Source: Azospira restricta
GTDB lineage: Bacteria; Pseudomonadota; Gammaproteobacteria; Burkholderiales; Rhodocyclaceae
NCBI RefSeq assembly: GCF_016858125.1
Contig: NZ_CP064781.1
Span: forward strand, 1,302,001-1,366,000
DNA length: 64,000 bases
Direction: 5' to 3'
Part shown: piece after piece, positions 18,809 through 28,215 of the stretch
Numbering within the stretch: position 1 is the stretch's first letter
Layout of the letters: each line of letters begins with the position of its first letter
The notes under the pieces: model-generated
The model's database searches: none
What the model was told of the DNA's origin: nothing
What the model saw: the letters and a program-made list of their open reading frames with translations, nothing else
Translations under genes and position numbers: made by a program

Positions 18809-19783
18809 TCACGCGCTGTACGGCGCGTGCAGCCAGTCGCGCACCGTGTCCACGTCGCGCTGCGGCAGGTAGGCGAAGCCGGCCAGCGCGTCCTCGACCA
18901 CCGCCTGCGCCGCCCACTGCGGCACCGCTTTCGTGGTCAGCAGGTGGAAGAACCAGGCCATCGGGTAGCCGGCGGCGCGGTCGAAGCGGGTCAGCGCGTC
19001 CTGCAGGCGCAGGCCGCTGCTGCCGGCGGGGGCGGCGAACGGCGGCGCGGCATCGGCGGCGGTGGCGATCGCCTGCGCCGACAGGCGCGGCTGCTGGTAG
19101 CGGTCGAGGTGCTCGCGGGTGGCGACCACCCAGTGGTTGCAGAAGGCGCTGGCGGCGCCGGCGCTGCTCCGCGCCCAGTCGTCGAGCATGCGCTGGATGC
19201 CGGCGCGCTCGGGCTTCTGCGCGCGCAGCCGCGCGAGGAAGGCACCGACGTGCTGCACTCGGCGGAAGACGTAGCAGGGCAGGCCGAGCGGCTGCGCTGT
19301 CACGCTGCCGGCGCCGGTGCGCGGGTCGACCAGCTCCTCGAGGCTGGCCGGTTCGCCGGCGAACAGGCGGTGGCCGCGCACCTCCTGCAGCTCCTCGATC
19401 TCCAGCTGCAGGAAATCGTCGTTGCCGTCGCCGACTGGCGCCACCAGGTAGTGCGTGCGGCCGACCAGGCGCGTCGCGAAGCGCGCCGGCTCGGCCAGCT
19501 CGTCGGCGAGGCGGCCGAGGTCGCCATCGCGCGCGGCGAGCTCGGCGGCGGCCCAGGCTTCGAGGTCGTCGGCGAGCCGCCGGCCGTCGCCGTCGACGAC
19601 GCCGCCCAGGCGGTACCAGCCGCCGCGGCTGAGCACCGGGCGGAAGCGCCACTCCGGCAGCGCCGCGGCGAGTGCCCGGGCCAGCCCGGCGCTGCCGGCG
19701 GCGGCCGGCGTCGCGGTGCAGGTCTCGACCAGTTGCGGCGTCATCAGCTTGCAGTATTCCGACCAGGCGTGCGGGGACTTCAT
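18809..19783 (-). CDS. conserved nif-associated protein of unknown function
   Basis: 324 aa, soluble, last gene of the long nifH transcript, 17 bp after the LRV gene. Starts MKSPHAWSEYCKLMTPQLVETC and contains YLVAPVGDGNDDFLQLEIEELQEVRGHRLF (~115-145) and FCNHWVVATREHLDRY (~215-230). No Fe-S or nucleotide motif is evident. RBS AAGGAAGAAACG precedes the ATG. I recall similar proteins beside LRV genes in other nif islands but cannot name a function. Unusually large for an unassigned gene within nif. Confidence 0.7.
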   Translation of the reverse strand: MKSPHAWSEYCKLMTPQLVETCTATPAAAGSAGLARALAAALPEWRFRPVLSRGGWYRLGGVVDGDGRRLADDLEAWAAAELAARDGDLGRLADELAEPARFATRLVGRTHYLVAPVGDGNDDFLQLEIEELQEVRGHRLFAGEPASLEELVDPRTGAGSVTAQPLGLPCYVFRRVQHVGAFLARLRAQKPERAGIQRMLDDWARSSAGAASAFCNHWVVATREHLDRYQQPRLSAQAIATAADAAPPFAAPAGSSGLRLQDALTRFDRAAGYPMAWFFHLLTTKAVPQWAAQAVVEDALAGFAYLPQRDVDTVRDWLHAPYSA

Positions 19784-19800
19784 CGTTTCTTCCTTTGCTG

Positions 19801-20547
19801 TCAGTTCTTGTCCGTGGCCGCGAGGCGGGCGCGCACGGCGGCGCGGACCTCGGCCTCGGGATCGTCGAGGAGGGCGGCGACGGCGGCCGGCGGCGCGTTG
19901 GCGACCGCCGCGAGACGCACCCACCACTCGGGGTCGGCGAGCAGCTGCGCCGCCAGCTCGGGCAGCGCGCGTGCGGCGACGACGGCGCGCACTTCCGGCG
20001 CCGCGTCGTCGGCCAGCCGCGCCAGCGCGAACGGCGGCAGCCGCGTGGCGACGACCTTGCGCACCTCGCGCTCGGGGTCGCCGGCGAGCCGCGCCAGCCG
20101 GCCGTGCGGCAGGCGGCCGGCGACGGTCGCGCGCACCAGATAGTCGGGGTCGCGCGCGAGTGCACCCAGCTTCGCCGGCGGCAGGCGTGCGGCGACCGCC
20201 AGCCGCACCTCGCGGTCGGGATCGTCGCGCATCGCCACCAGCGCCTCGGGCGGCAGGCGCTGCGCGACGACGCGGCGCACGCCCTCGTCGGCATCGCTGC
20301 GCAGCGCGGCGATGTCGGCCAGCGGCGCGTAGCGCGCGGCGATCGCGCGCCGCTGCCAGGAGAGGTCGGCGAGGTGCCGCACCGCCTGCGCCGGGTTGGC
20401 GCGCAGGAAGCGCTCGATCAGCCGGCCGTCGGCGGCGCGGATGCAGGCTGCATCCGGCGCGCAGCGTCCGCGGTCGAGGAAATCCGGGTAGTGGGCGCAG
20501 CCGGCGCAGCGCGCGTCGGCGGCGGGCGGCGTCGCCTCATTCCGCAT
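19801..20547 (-). CDS. LRV (leucine-rich repeat variant) 4Fe-4S protein
   Basis: 248 aa. The N-terminus has a four-cysteine cluster-binding motif (Cys14, Cys17, Cys29, Cys35), followed by eight or so ~24-residue helical repeats of the form VR--VA-RLPP--L--LA-DPD-EVR (residues ~70-245), the LRV fold first described from Azotobacter vinelandii. Probably a scaffold or protein-interaction module in nitrogenase maturation. Overlaps the preceding small gene by 11 bp. The strong repeat regularity makes the call safe; the role is unproven. Confidence 0.9.
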   Translation of the reverse strand: MRNEATPPAADARCAGCAHYPDFLDRGRCAPDAACIRAADGRLIERFLRANPAQAVRHLADLSWQRRAIAARYAPLADIAALRSDADEGVRRVVAQRLPPEALVAMRDDPDREVRLAVAARLPPAKLGALARDPDYLVRATVAGRLPHGRLARLAGDPEREVRKVVATRLPPFALARLADDAAPEVRAVVAARALPELAAQLLADPEWWVRLAAVANAPPAAVAALLDDPEAEVRAAVRARLAATDKN

Positions 20548-20803
20548 CGGCCTTGGCGGCGACGACGATGCCGGTCGCCGCGGCGAAGTCGTCGGTGATC
20601 GCCGGGCAGCCCCCGCCGCCGCCGGCGACCAGGTACAGCGCATGGCCGTCGGCGTCGAAGGCCGGCCGGTGCCGCGGCGCGATCTCGTCGTCGCTGCAGG
20701 CGGTGAAGTGCAGCGCCGGGAAGCGCGCGCGCAGCGCGGCCACCGAGGGCGTCAGCCGCAGCGTCTCGGCGACGGCGACGAGCAGGCGCGGCGTGACCCT
20801 CAT
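20537..20803 (-). CDS. small nif-operon protein, unknown function
   Basis: 88 aa. Core TLRLTPSVAALRARFPALHFTACSDDEI is followed by HALYLVAGGGGGCPAITDDF. Single Cys in the first part and Gly-rich Cys loop in the second. Start overlaps the nifY-like stop (ATGA) and its end overlaps the LRV gene, so it is certainly translated with them. I do not recognise a characterised family. Confidence 0.7.
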   Translation of the reverse strand: MRVTPRLLVAVAETLRLTPSVAALRARFPALHFTACSDDEIAPRHRPAFDADGHALYLVAGGGGGCPAITDDFAAATGIVVAAKADAE

Positions 20804-21516
20804 GCCGCGTCCCCGTCGCCGGCGAAGCGCGCCAGCGACGCCGCCGGCACGCCCATGATCTGCGCCAGCCACGGCGGCGGCGCCGCCAGCCGCTGCTGCA
20901 GCTCGCCGAGCGCGGCGCGTGCCGGTCCGCCGGCGGGAAACTTGACCGGGTGCACCCCGGCGCGGATCACCTTGGCGGCGGCCGGGCCGCCGATCGACTG
21001 CACGCAGACGATCTGGCAGTCGCCGATCAGCGCCGCGCGCGCGGTGTTGCGGTCGTCGGCGGCGTCCGCCGCGGCGGTGCTGCGCACCTCGATCAGGCGG
21101 AGCGCAGCGGGGCCGACGCGGTAGATGAGGAAGCGGTCGCAGGAACCGAAGTGGCCGTCGAGGTTCTCGCCGCGGTTGGCGGCGACGGCGACGCGGATCG
21201 TTCCCGGCGCCGCGTCGTCGGGCTCGACCGTCGGGAAGTCGTCGTGGGCGATGCCTTCGCCCCACAGCAGGCGCACCGCCGCCTTCAGCTGCTCCCGGTC
21301 GACGCCGACATGGCAGCCCTGCTCGGCGAAATCGCCGGCCAGCAGCTGGCACAGGTCCTCGACGGTGAGCGTGGCGAGCTTGGCTTCGGTGAGCGGCGCC
21401 TGCAGTTTGTCGACCAGCGCGCCGACCAGCGCGCGCAGGTCGAGGCCGTTCAGCGCGCGCGCGGCGAGCGCGATGCGGAAGGCTGCCTCGCGGGAGGCGA
21501 CCGGTGTCTCGGACAT
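20800..21516 (-). CDS. nifY: NifY/NifX-type dinitrogenase cofactor-binding protein
   Basis: 238 aa. N-terminal helical domain (~1-100, LNGLDLRALVGALVDKLQ...) typical of NifY/NafY/VnfX relatives. The C-terminal NifX/NifB-like domain (~108-225) has IRVAVAANRGENLDGHFGSCDRFLIYRV, with the conserved His of the FeMo-co binding site. The family holds apo-MoFe protein or FeMo-co during insertion. Position after nifT and a ferredoxin matches nifY in other diazotrophs. Confidence 0.85.
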   Translation of the reverse strand: MSETPVASREAAFRIALAARALNGLDLRALVGALVDKLQAPLTEAKLATLTVEDLCQLLAGDFAEQGCHVGVDREQLKAAVRLLWGEGIAHDDFPTVEPDDAAPGTIRVAVAANRGENLDGHFGSCDRFLIYRVGPAALRLIEVRSTAAADAADDRNTARAALIGDCQIVCVQSIGGPAAAKVIRAGVHPVKFPAGGPARAALGELQQRLAAPPPWLAQIMGVPAASLARFAGDGDAA

Positions 21517-21538
21517 GATCTTCTCCTCGGCGCCGGGC

Positions 21539-21730
21539 TCAGGCCGGCGCGATGCAGCCGGACGGGCAGACGTCGACGCACAGCGGCGAATCGGCGTGGC
21601 CGTCGCACTCGGTGCAGGTGCCGGCGTCGATCTTGAAGAAGATCTTGCCGCTGGCGATCGACTTGGTCGGACACACCGGCTTGCAGTCGCCGCAGGCGGT
21701 GCACATGTCGGAATCGATGCTCATTGCCAT
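21539..21730 (-). CDS. 2[4Fe-4S] ferredoxin in the nifH operon (FdxN-type)
   Basis: 63 aa. Two cluster motifs: C-x2-C-x2-C-x3-C (Cys10-Cys20, CTACGDCKPVC) and CTEC-x8-C-x3-C, the longer spacing typical of nif-linked bacterial ferredoxins. Probably a low-potential electron carrier for nitrogenase or NifB. Two possible ATGs (21730 and 21724); the first has the better ribosome site. Confidence 0.9.
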   Translation of the reverse strand: MAMSIDSDMCTACGDCKPVCPTKSIASGKIFFKIDAGTCTECDGHADSPLCVDVCPSGCIAPA

Positions 21731-21752
21731 GATGGCTTCCTCCAGTGAATGG

Positions 21753-21980
21753 CTAGTCCTCGGCGGCGCCGAGGCGCTTGGCGCGCAGCGACACCGGCAG
21801 GCGCGGCGGTTTCGCCATCGGGTCGATGTAGTAGCTGCCGCCGTTGTCGAGCTTGAGTTCGCCGCCCCACTTCTCCGGCGCGTCGAACTCGATCGACGAG
21901 ACCGAGGCTTCCAGGTCGCGCTTCGGCAGGTAGAACACCAGCCCGCCGTCGGCGGCCTGTCGGATCATGATGTTGGCCAT
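21753..21980 (-). CDS. nifT: NifT/FixU protein
   Basis: 75 aa, the usual NifT length, with MIRQAADGGLVFYLPKRDLE and SYYIDPMAKPPRLPVSLRAKRL. Always found just after nifK. Deletion has little effect in known hosts, so its role is minor or conditional. RBS AGGAGCAACC precedes the ATG. Confidence 0.93.
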   Translation of the reverse strand: MANIMIRQAADGGLVFYLPKRDLEASVSSIEFDAPEKWGGELKLDNGGSYYIDPMAKPPRLPVSLRAKRLGAAED

Positions 21981-21989
21981 GGTTGCTCC

Positions 21990-22071
21990 TAGGGGCTTGG
22001 GATTAGGGGCTGGTGGCTAGGGGCTAGGGGGCGGGGCTGCTTTTACCAGCCCCAGGTCCCTGACCCCTAGC
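21990..22071 (-). repeat. TAGGGGCT repeat cluster and nested hairpin between nifK and nifT
   Basis: Three exact TAGGGGCT copies (21990-21997, 22004-22011, 22018-22025) and a degenerate fourth. GCTAGGGG (22016-22023) pairs CCCCTAGC (22064-22071), and GGGGCTG (22033-22039) pairs CAGCCCC (22047-22053) inside it. In nif mRNA this folds just after the nifK stop. No T-tract, so not a standard terminator. Confidence 0.75.
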
Positions 22072-22079
22072 TCCTCGCG

Positions 22080-23648
22080 TCAGCGGACCAGGTCGAAGTT
22101 GTAGTCCGTGACCCCCATCTCCACCGTCTCGCGGTCGAGCTGCTCGAGCACGGCGTTGGTCAGCGTGGTGACGATCTGGATCATCCCCTCGTAGCCCAGC
22201 GTCGTCTGCCGGTGCAGGTGGTGGCGGTCGAACAGCGGGAAGCCGAGGCGGATCAGCGGCACCTCGAACTCCGGCCCCTTGTGGCGGGTGTCGCGCTGGA
22301 TGTACTTGCCGTACGAGTTGCCGATCAGGAAGTCGGGCTTGTCGGTGAAGCACAGGCTGCGCAGGTGCCACAGGTCGTTGCCGGCGTAGATCTTGCCGTT
22401 GACGCCGAACGGGCTGGAATCGAGCAGCTTCTGCACCGCCTTGCTCCAGCGCTTGTTGCCGTTGTGGCAGAGGATGTGCGTCGGCTCGGCGCCGCATTCG
22501 AGCAGAACCTTGACCAGGCCATGGACGAAGTCCGGGTCGCCGTAGAGCGCGAACTTCTTGCCGTGCAGCCAGGCGTGGCTGTCGGCGAGCACGTCCATCG
22601 CGCGGCCGCGTTCCTTGGCGAGCGACTCGGGGATCGGCTGGCCGGTGATCTCGGCGACCTTCATCAGGAACTCGTCGGTCCAGTCGATGCCCATCGGGAT
22701 GTTGAGCTTGGGCACCTCGTGGTTCCAGGTGCCCTCGACGAACTTCTTCGTCTTGTCGAGCTGGAACGGCTGCAGCAGGATCGTCGTATGCGCGTTCGGC
22801 GCATCCTTGACCTCGTCCTGCGTGGTGCCGCCGGAATACATGCGGAATTCGCCGTCGGCCGGCGTGTCGAAGACCTCGCTCGGATCGGACAGCATCGTGT
22901 GGCCGACGCCCATCTCGGACAGCATGCGCTTGATCACGCGGTAGTTGCCGAGGTAGGTCTCGAAGCCGGGGACGATGTTCACCTTGCCGTTGCTGCCCGG
23001 CTTCTTGCCTTCCATCGCGTTCAGCGTGAAGGCGCGCAGGATGCCTTCCTGCATGCCGTCCCAGCCGGTCACGTGCGAGCCGACGAAGGACGGCGTGTGC
23101 GCGAACGGCACCGGGAACTCCTGCGGGATGTGCCCTTCCTTCTTGGTGTTGTTGATGAAGGCGTTGAGGTCGTCGCCGATCACCTCGGCCATGCAGGTGG
23201 TCGACACCGCGATCATCTCCGGCTGGTACAGCGCCTTGGCGTTGGCCAGGCCGTCGAACATGTTCTTCTGCCCGCCGAACACCGCCGCGTCCTCGGTCAT
23301 CGAGTCGGAGACGCAGGAGCAGGGCTCCTTGAAGTGGCGGTTGAAGTAGCTGCGGAAGTAGGCGACGCAGCCCTGCGAGCCATGCACGTAGGGCAGCGTC
23401 TTGTGGTAGCCGGTGGCGCACAGCACGGCGCCGAGCGGCTGGCAGGCCTTGGCCGGGTCGACGGTGAGCGCCTCGCGCTTGAAGTTGAGGTCCTGGTATT
23501 CCTGGGTCGTGGTCCACAGGAAGGTGTCGCGCACCTTGTCGGCGCCGTGGCCTTCCTCGAAGCCGGCGCGCTTCGCCGCCAGCGACTCCTGGTAGTCGGC
23601 GTCGCCGAACAGCGGGTAGCAGGGCTTGATGTTGTCAGCGGTTTGCAT
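22080..23648 (-). CDS. nifK: nitrogenase MoFe protein beta subunit
   Basis: 522 aa. P-cluster ligands Cys69, Cys94 and Cys152 are in place (KACQPLG, GSQGCVAYFR, STTCMAEVIGDD). Forms the alpha2beta2 MoFe protein that reduces N2 with NifD. ATG at 23648 has RBS AAGGAGA and gives the family N-terminus; an upstream in-frame start adds non-conserved residues. 60 bp downstream of nifD. Confidence 0.98.
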   Translation of the reverse strand: MQTADNIKPCYPLFGDADYQESLAAKRAGFEEGHGADKVRDTFLWTTTQEYQDLNFKREALTVDPAKACQPLGAVLCATGYHKTLPYVHGSQGCVAYFRSYFNRHFKEPCSCVSDSMTEDAAVFGGQKNMFDGLANAKALYQPEMIAVSTTCMAEVIGDDLNAFINNTKKEGHIPQEFPVPFAHTPSFVGSHVTGWDGMQEGILRAFTLNAMEGKKPGSNGKVNIVPGFETYLGNYRVIKRMLSEMGVGHTMLSDPSEVFDTPADGEFRMYSGGTTQDEVKDAPNAHTTILLQPFQLDKTKKFVEGTWNHEVPKLNIPMGIDWTDEFLMKVAEITGQPIPESLAKERGRAMDVLADSHAWLHGKKFALYGDPDFVHGLVKVLLECGAEPTHILCHNGNKRWSKAVQKLLDSSPFGVNGKIYAGNDLWHLRSLCFTDKPDFLIGNSYGKYIQRDTRHKGPEFEVPLIRLGFPLFDRHHLHRQTTLGYEGMIQIVTTLTNAVLEQLDRETVEMGVTDYNFDLVR

Positions 23649-23708
23649 TGCGATCTCCTTGCTCCCGCCGCCCATCCGCGGCGGGAGCGCAAGATTGAAG
23701 AGGGGTCG

Positions 23709-25181
23709 TCAGGCGGCCTTCTGCGCGTCGGCGGCGACGCTCTGCTGCCACGGCGGGACCAGCTTGCCCCACACCGGGTTGCTGAGCGCGATGTCCATGT
23801 CGCGCGCGAAGATCGCGAAGCCGTCGTAGCCGTGGTACGGGCCGGAGTAGTCCCACGAGTGCATCTGGCGCAGCGGGATGCCCATCTTCTGGAAGATGTA
23901 CTTCTCCTTGATGCCGGAACCGACCAGGTCGGGCTTCAGGCGCTTGACGAACTCCTCCAGCTCGAAGCCGGTGACGTCGTCGTAGAGCAGCGTCGCGTCG
24001 CCCATCTCCTTCATCGTCCGGTCGTAGTCGTCGTTGTGCGCGAACTCGTAGCCGGTGCCGATCACCTCCATGCCGAGGTCCTCGTAGGCGCCGATCACGT
24101 GGCGCGGGCGCAGGCCGCCGACGTAGAGCATCACCTTCTTGCCCGCGAGGCGCGGCTTGTACTTGGCGGTGATCTCGTCGACCATCGGCTGGTAACGGGC
24201 GATCACGCGCTCGGCGCCTTCCTTGATCTTGTCGTCGAAGAAGCTGGCGATGTTGCGCAGCGACTCGATGATCTTGGTCGGGCCGAAGAAGTTGTATTCC
24301 ATGTAGGGGATGCCGTACTTCTCCTCCATGTGCCGGCTGATGTAGTTCATCGAGCGGTAGCAGTGCAGCAGGTTGAGCTTCACCTTCGGCGTGTTCATCA
24401 TCTCGGCCAGCGTGCCGTCGCCGGACCACTGCGCGACGACGCGCAGCCCCATCTCCTCGAGCAGGATGCGCGAGGCCCAGGCGTCGCCGCCGATGTTGTA
24501 GTCGCCGATGATTGCCACGTCGTACGGGGTCGAGGCGAATTCCTGGCCGTCGCGCTTATCGAGCACCCAGTCGCGGACCGCGTCGTTGGCGATGTGGTGG
24601 CCAAGCGACTGCGAGACGCCGCGGAAACCCTCGCAGCGCACCGGGATCACCGGCTTGTCGATCGCCGCCGCGGCCTTCTTCGAGACCGCCTCGATGTCGT
24701 CGCCGATCAGGCCGATCGGGCATTCCGACTGCACCGAGAGGCCCCTGGCGAGCGGGAACAGCGTCTCGACTTCCTCGATCAGCTTGGCCAGCTTCTTGTC
24801 GCCGCCGAAGACGATGTCCTTCTCTTGGAAGTCCGAGGTGAAGTTCATCGTGCCGAAGCTGTCCACGCCGGTGGTGCCGACGTAGTAGTTGCGGCGGCCG
24901 GCGCGCGAGTACTGGCCGCAGCCGACCGGGCCGTGCGAGATGTGCACCATGTCCTTGATCGGGCCCCAGACCACGCCCTTGGAACCGGCGTAGGCGCAGC
25001 CGCGGATGGTCATCACGCCGGGCAGCGACTTGCGGTTCGAGGTGATGCACTTCTTCGACTGCTCGACCGAGGGGTCGTTGACCGTCAGGTGCTTGGCACG
25101 GTCCTTCTTGGCTTTTTCCGGATAGACCTCGAGCACCTCGGCAATGAGGGCTTCGGTTTCCGCGCGAGACAGAGTCGTCAT
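23709..25181 (-). CDS. nifD: nitrogenase MoFe protein alpha subunit
   Basis: 490 aa. P-cluster ligands Cys62, Cys88, Cys154; FeMo-co ligands Cys274 ([10 protein letters not shown]) and His441 (QMHSWDYSG); His195 near the active face (QSLGHHIAN). All match the molybdenum enzyme. Start at 25181 has a strong GGAGGAAAAC ribosome site. The 189-bp gap from nifH contains a hairpin-rich element. Confidence 0.99.
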   Translation of the reverse strand: MTTLSRAETEALIAEVLEVYPEKAKKDRAKHLTVNDPSVEQSKKCITSNRKSLPGVMTIRGCAYAGSKGVVWGPIKDMVHISHGPVGCGQYSRAGRRNYYVGTTGVDSFGTMNFTSDFQEKDIVFGGDKKLAKLIEEVETLFPLARGLSVQSECPIGLIGDDIEAVSKKAAAAIDKPVIPVRCEGFRGVSQSLGHHIANDAVRDWVLDKRDGQEFASTPYDVAIIGDYNIGGDAWASRILLEEMGLRVVAQWSGDGTLAEMMNTPKVKLNLLHCYRSMNYISRHMEEKYGIPYMEYNFFGPTKIIESLRNIASFFDDKIKEGAERVIARYQPMVDEITAKYKPRLAGKKVMLYVGGLRPRHVIGAYEDLGMEVIGTGYEFAHNDDYDRTMKEMGDATLLYDDVTGFELEEFVKRLKPDLVGSGIKEKYIFQKMGIPLRQMHSWDYSGPYHGYDGFAIFARDMDIALSNPVWGKLVPPWQQSVAADAQKAA

Positions 25182-25243
25182 GTTTTCCTCCTGACGCCGC
25201 CACTCATCCGTGGCCGGCGTGCTGGTTGAAGATTTCTTCCACA

Positions 25244-25362
25244 CCCTCCCCTTTATGTCCCGCAGGGACGGTATCCCTTGGGACCAGGGGAGGGCCGGGG
25301 TGGGGATGGGGCGCGGTCGCTGCACCCCATCCCCCTCCCAGCCTCCCCCTTGAAGGGGGAGG
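25244..25362 (-). repeat. C/G-rich triple-hairpin element between nifH and nifD
   Basis: Three stems: CCCTCCCCT (25244-25252) with AGGGGAGGG (25286-25294); GGGGATGGGG (25302-25311) with CCCCATCCCC (25325-25334); CCTCCCCCT (25342-25350) with AGGGGGAGG (25354-25362). The last stands 8 bp past the nifH stop. Composition resembles dispersed intergenic repeats of proteobacteria; likely stabilises nifH mRNA or partly terminates transcription. Confidence 0.8.
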
Positions 25363-25370
25363 AGATTCCG

Positions 25371-26347
<977 letters not shown>

Positions 26348-26367
26348 TTCAAGTGATTGATCCGACG

Positions 26368-27249
26368 ATGGAAAACGACAATCCCGCGGCGCCCGGCGGG
26401 GCGCCGGCGTCCGACAATGCCGCGGGCCTTTGTCGGGGTGACGACAAAACCACGCTGCCGCGCGGCGCGCGCCTGCCGATCAACCGCTGCAACCTGCCGG
26501 CGGTGATTCTCGGCAGCCTCACCTACCAGCGCCACCCGACGCCGCTCGTCCTCGACGGCGTCGCCGAACTGCACCGCGACCTCTTCCGCCGCCTCGACGC
26601 GGCGCCGGCGGCGGCCCGGCCGCAGGTCTTCCGCGACTACCTGACCGTGCATTTCCGGCTGGAGGCGCCCGAGGACGCCGGCCTCGGCCGCCGCCGCGGC
26701 CGCGCCAAGGCCAACTACGCGCGCGCGATCCGCGGCTGGAGCTTCGACGCCGACAGCCGCGAGGGGGCGGTGCTGAAGGGCTGGGTCGAGTCGCGCTTCG
26801 GCCTCTTGCCGCGCCACCACGGCGAGTCGCTGGCCGACCCCGCCGGCGACGCCTACCGCCGCTACCTGGAGATGCGCGCCGAGGGGCTCTACGGCACCAA
26901 CGCGCTGGAAGCGCAGCTCGACCTGGTCTACACCTATTGCCAGTACGAGCTGGCGCGCCGGCAGCCGGCGGCGCAGCACCTGCGCCTCTACCGCGGCGTC
27001 AACCGCATCGGCGAGCACGAGGTGCTGGCGCAGCTCGCCGGCCGGCGGCAGGTGATCCTGCTCAACAACCTCAACTCCTTCACCGCCAGCCGCGAGCGCG
27101 CCGGCGAGTTCGGCGACTACGTGCTCGCCGCCGACCTCCCGGTGCCCAAGGTCTTCTTCCACTGCGGGCTGCTGCCCGGCGTGCTGCAGGGCGAGGACGA
27201 GTACCTGGTGATCGGCGGCGTCGTCGAGGTTGCGCTGTCGACCGTGTAG
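26368..27249 (+). CDS. draT: NAD+-dinitrogen-reductase ADP-ribosyltransferase DraT
   Basis: 293 aa. Family landmarks: INRCNLPAVILGSLTYQRHPTPLVLDGV (~35-65), LYGTNALEAQLDLVYTYCQYELA, LYRGVNRIGEHEVL and LLNNLNSFTASRERAGEFGDYVL. Transfers ADP-ribose from NAD+ to Arg102 of NifH when ammonium or darkness/energy loss signals shut-off. ATG at 26368 chosen; the first ~30 residues are non-conserved and contain the nifH NifA site in DNA. Its partner draG is 11 kb away, separated by the efflux block. Confidence 0.93.
   Translation: MENDNPAAPGGAPASDNAAGLCRGDDKTTLPRGARLPINRCNLPAVILGSLTYQRHPTPLVLDGVAELHRDLFRRLDAAPAAARPQVFRDYLTVHFRLEAPEDAGLGRRRGRAKANYARAIRGWSFDADSREGAVLKGWVESRFGLLPRHHGESLADPAGDAYRRYLEMRAEGLYGTNALEAQLDLVYTYCQYELARRQPAAQHLRLYRGVNRIGEHEVLAQLAGRRQVILLNNLNSFTASRERAGEFGDYVLAADLPVPKVFFHCGLLPGVLQGEDEYLVIGGVVEVALSTV
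26431..26446. promoter_or_regulatory. NifA upstream activator site for nifH, inside draT
   Basis: TGTCGGGGTGACGACA (TGT-N10-ACA), ~100 bp upstream of the nifH -24 box. It overlaps draT codons 22-27, so coding and regulatory constraints coincide. Confidence 0.85.
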
Positions 27250-27260
27250 CAAACCCGACA
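27245..27260. promoter_or_regulatory. NifA-type site between draT and the SIR2 gene
   Basis: TGTAGCAAACCCGACA (TGT-N10-ACA). It spans the draT stop codon and stands 51 bp before a GG-N10-GC element. The reverse strand, TGTCGGGTTTGCTACA, differs by one base from the nifIscA site. Confidence 0.7.
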
Positions 27261-27310
27261 GCGGCGCCGGGCGCCGCCCGGAAAGCCGCGCCGTTGCGCG
27301 GGTCGGCAAT

Positions 27311-27326
27311 GGGCCTGCTTCTTGCT
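27311..27326 (+). promoter_or_regulatory. possible sigma-54 promoter for the SIR2-hemerythrin pair
   Basis: GGGCCTGCTTCTTGCT has GG (27312-27313) and GC (27324-27325) 10 apart and a TTGCT -12 box, but the -24 box (GGCCT) is weak. 41 bp upstream of the SIR2 ATG. Confidence 0.55.
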
Positions 27327-27366
27327 GAAGACAGGACAGCCCTTTCCCCGTCTTCCGGATGACGCC

Positions 27367-28215
27367 ATGAACCCTGCGCTGCTCGCCACGCTGACCGCCG
27401 GCCTCGCCGACGGCAGCATCGTTCCCTACCTCGGCCCCGGCGTCCTCGCCGACGTGCGCAGCGTCGCCGGCGGCGCGCCGATGCCTGCCGACAGCGATTC
27501 GCTGATCCTGGCGCTGAACGACGGCCGCCCGATGGCGCCGAAGCTGATGTACGAATTCCCGCGCGCGGCGATGAACGTCGAGCTGAAGCGCGGCCGCGCC
27601 GCCGTCACCCGCTTCCTCGACCGCACCTACGGCGCCACCGCGTGGACCCGCGCTGCGGTGCACGACTGGCTGGCGGCGCTGCGTCCGCGCTACGTCGTCG
27701 ACATCAACCGCGACACGCAGCTGCAGGACTCCTACGCCGGCGTGCCGCACCAGCTCGTCGTCGGCGTCGCCCGCATGGGCGGCAGCGCGTTCCGCTACCG
27801 GCTGTACGGCTGGGACGGCGCCGCCTACGCCGAGCGCGCCGCGCTCGACCCGGCGCTGCCGATCCTGTTCAAGCCGATGGGTACGCCGCGGCCGGCAGCG
27901 AACTACATCGCCTCCGACGCCGACTACGTCGACTACATCACCGAGCTGATGGGCGGCTTCGCGATCCCGCCCGAGCTGAAGGCGCTGCGCCGCGGCAAGC
28001 GCTACCTGCTGCTCGGCATGCGCCTGAACCGCGACACCGAGCGCATGGTGCTCGCCGACATCATCCACGGCGCCGCCTCGCCGGCCGGCTGGATCGTGCT
28101 CGCCGCGCCGAGCGACAAGGAGCGCCGCTTCTGCCGCAAGCTCGGGCTGGAGATCGTCGAGGGCGAACTCGCGGCGCTGACCGGCGTCCGCCGCGCCGCG
28201 CCGGAGGCCGCCTGA
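27367..28215 (+). CDS. SIR2-like domain protein, nif-associated
   Basis: 282 aa. Opens with a Rossmann-type glycine loop GSIVPYLGPGVLAD (~15-28) seen in SIR2-like domains. Later elements are YVVDINRDTQLQD (~115), RYRLYGWDGAAY and PILFKPMGTPRPAANYIASDADYVDYITELMGG, the latter typical of the SIR2_2 group. May bind NAD+ or an ADP-ribose derivative; no zinc-cysteine tetrad of classic deacetylases is visible. Overlaps the hemerythrin gene (ATGA) and carries its own NifA-type control site. Confidence 0.8.
   Translation: MNPALLATLTAGLADGSIVPYLGPGVLADVRSVAGGAPMPADSDSLILALNDGRPMAPKLMYEFPRAAMNVELKRGRAAVTRFLDRTYGATAWTRAAVHDWLAALRPRYVVDINRDTQLQDSYAGVPHQLVVGVARMGGSAFRYRLYGWDGAAYAERAALDPALPILFKPMGTPRPAANYIASDADYVDYITELMGGFAIPPELKALRRGKRYLLLGMRLNRDTERMVLADIIHGAASPAGWIVLAAPSDKERRFCRKLGLEIVEGELAALTGVRRAAPEAA

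Noticed and set aside
21539..21730. Ferredoxin as nifJ- or vnf-linked electron carrier
   Set aside because: No vnf, anf or nifJ gene is in the window and all structural genes carry molybdenum-type residues.
22212..25229. 1005-codon plus-strand frame opposite nifK and nifD
   Set aside because: Antisense artefact of high GC; both strands cannot be functional here and nifD/nifK are unmistakable.
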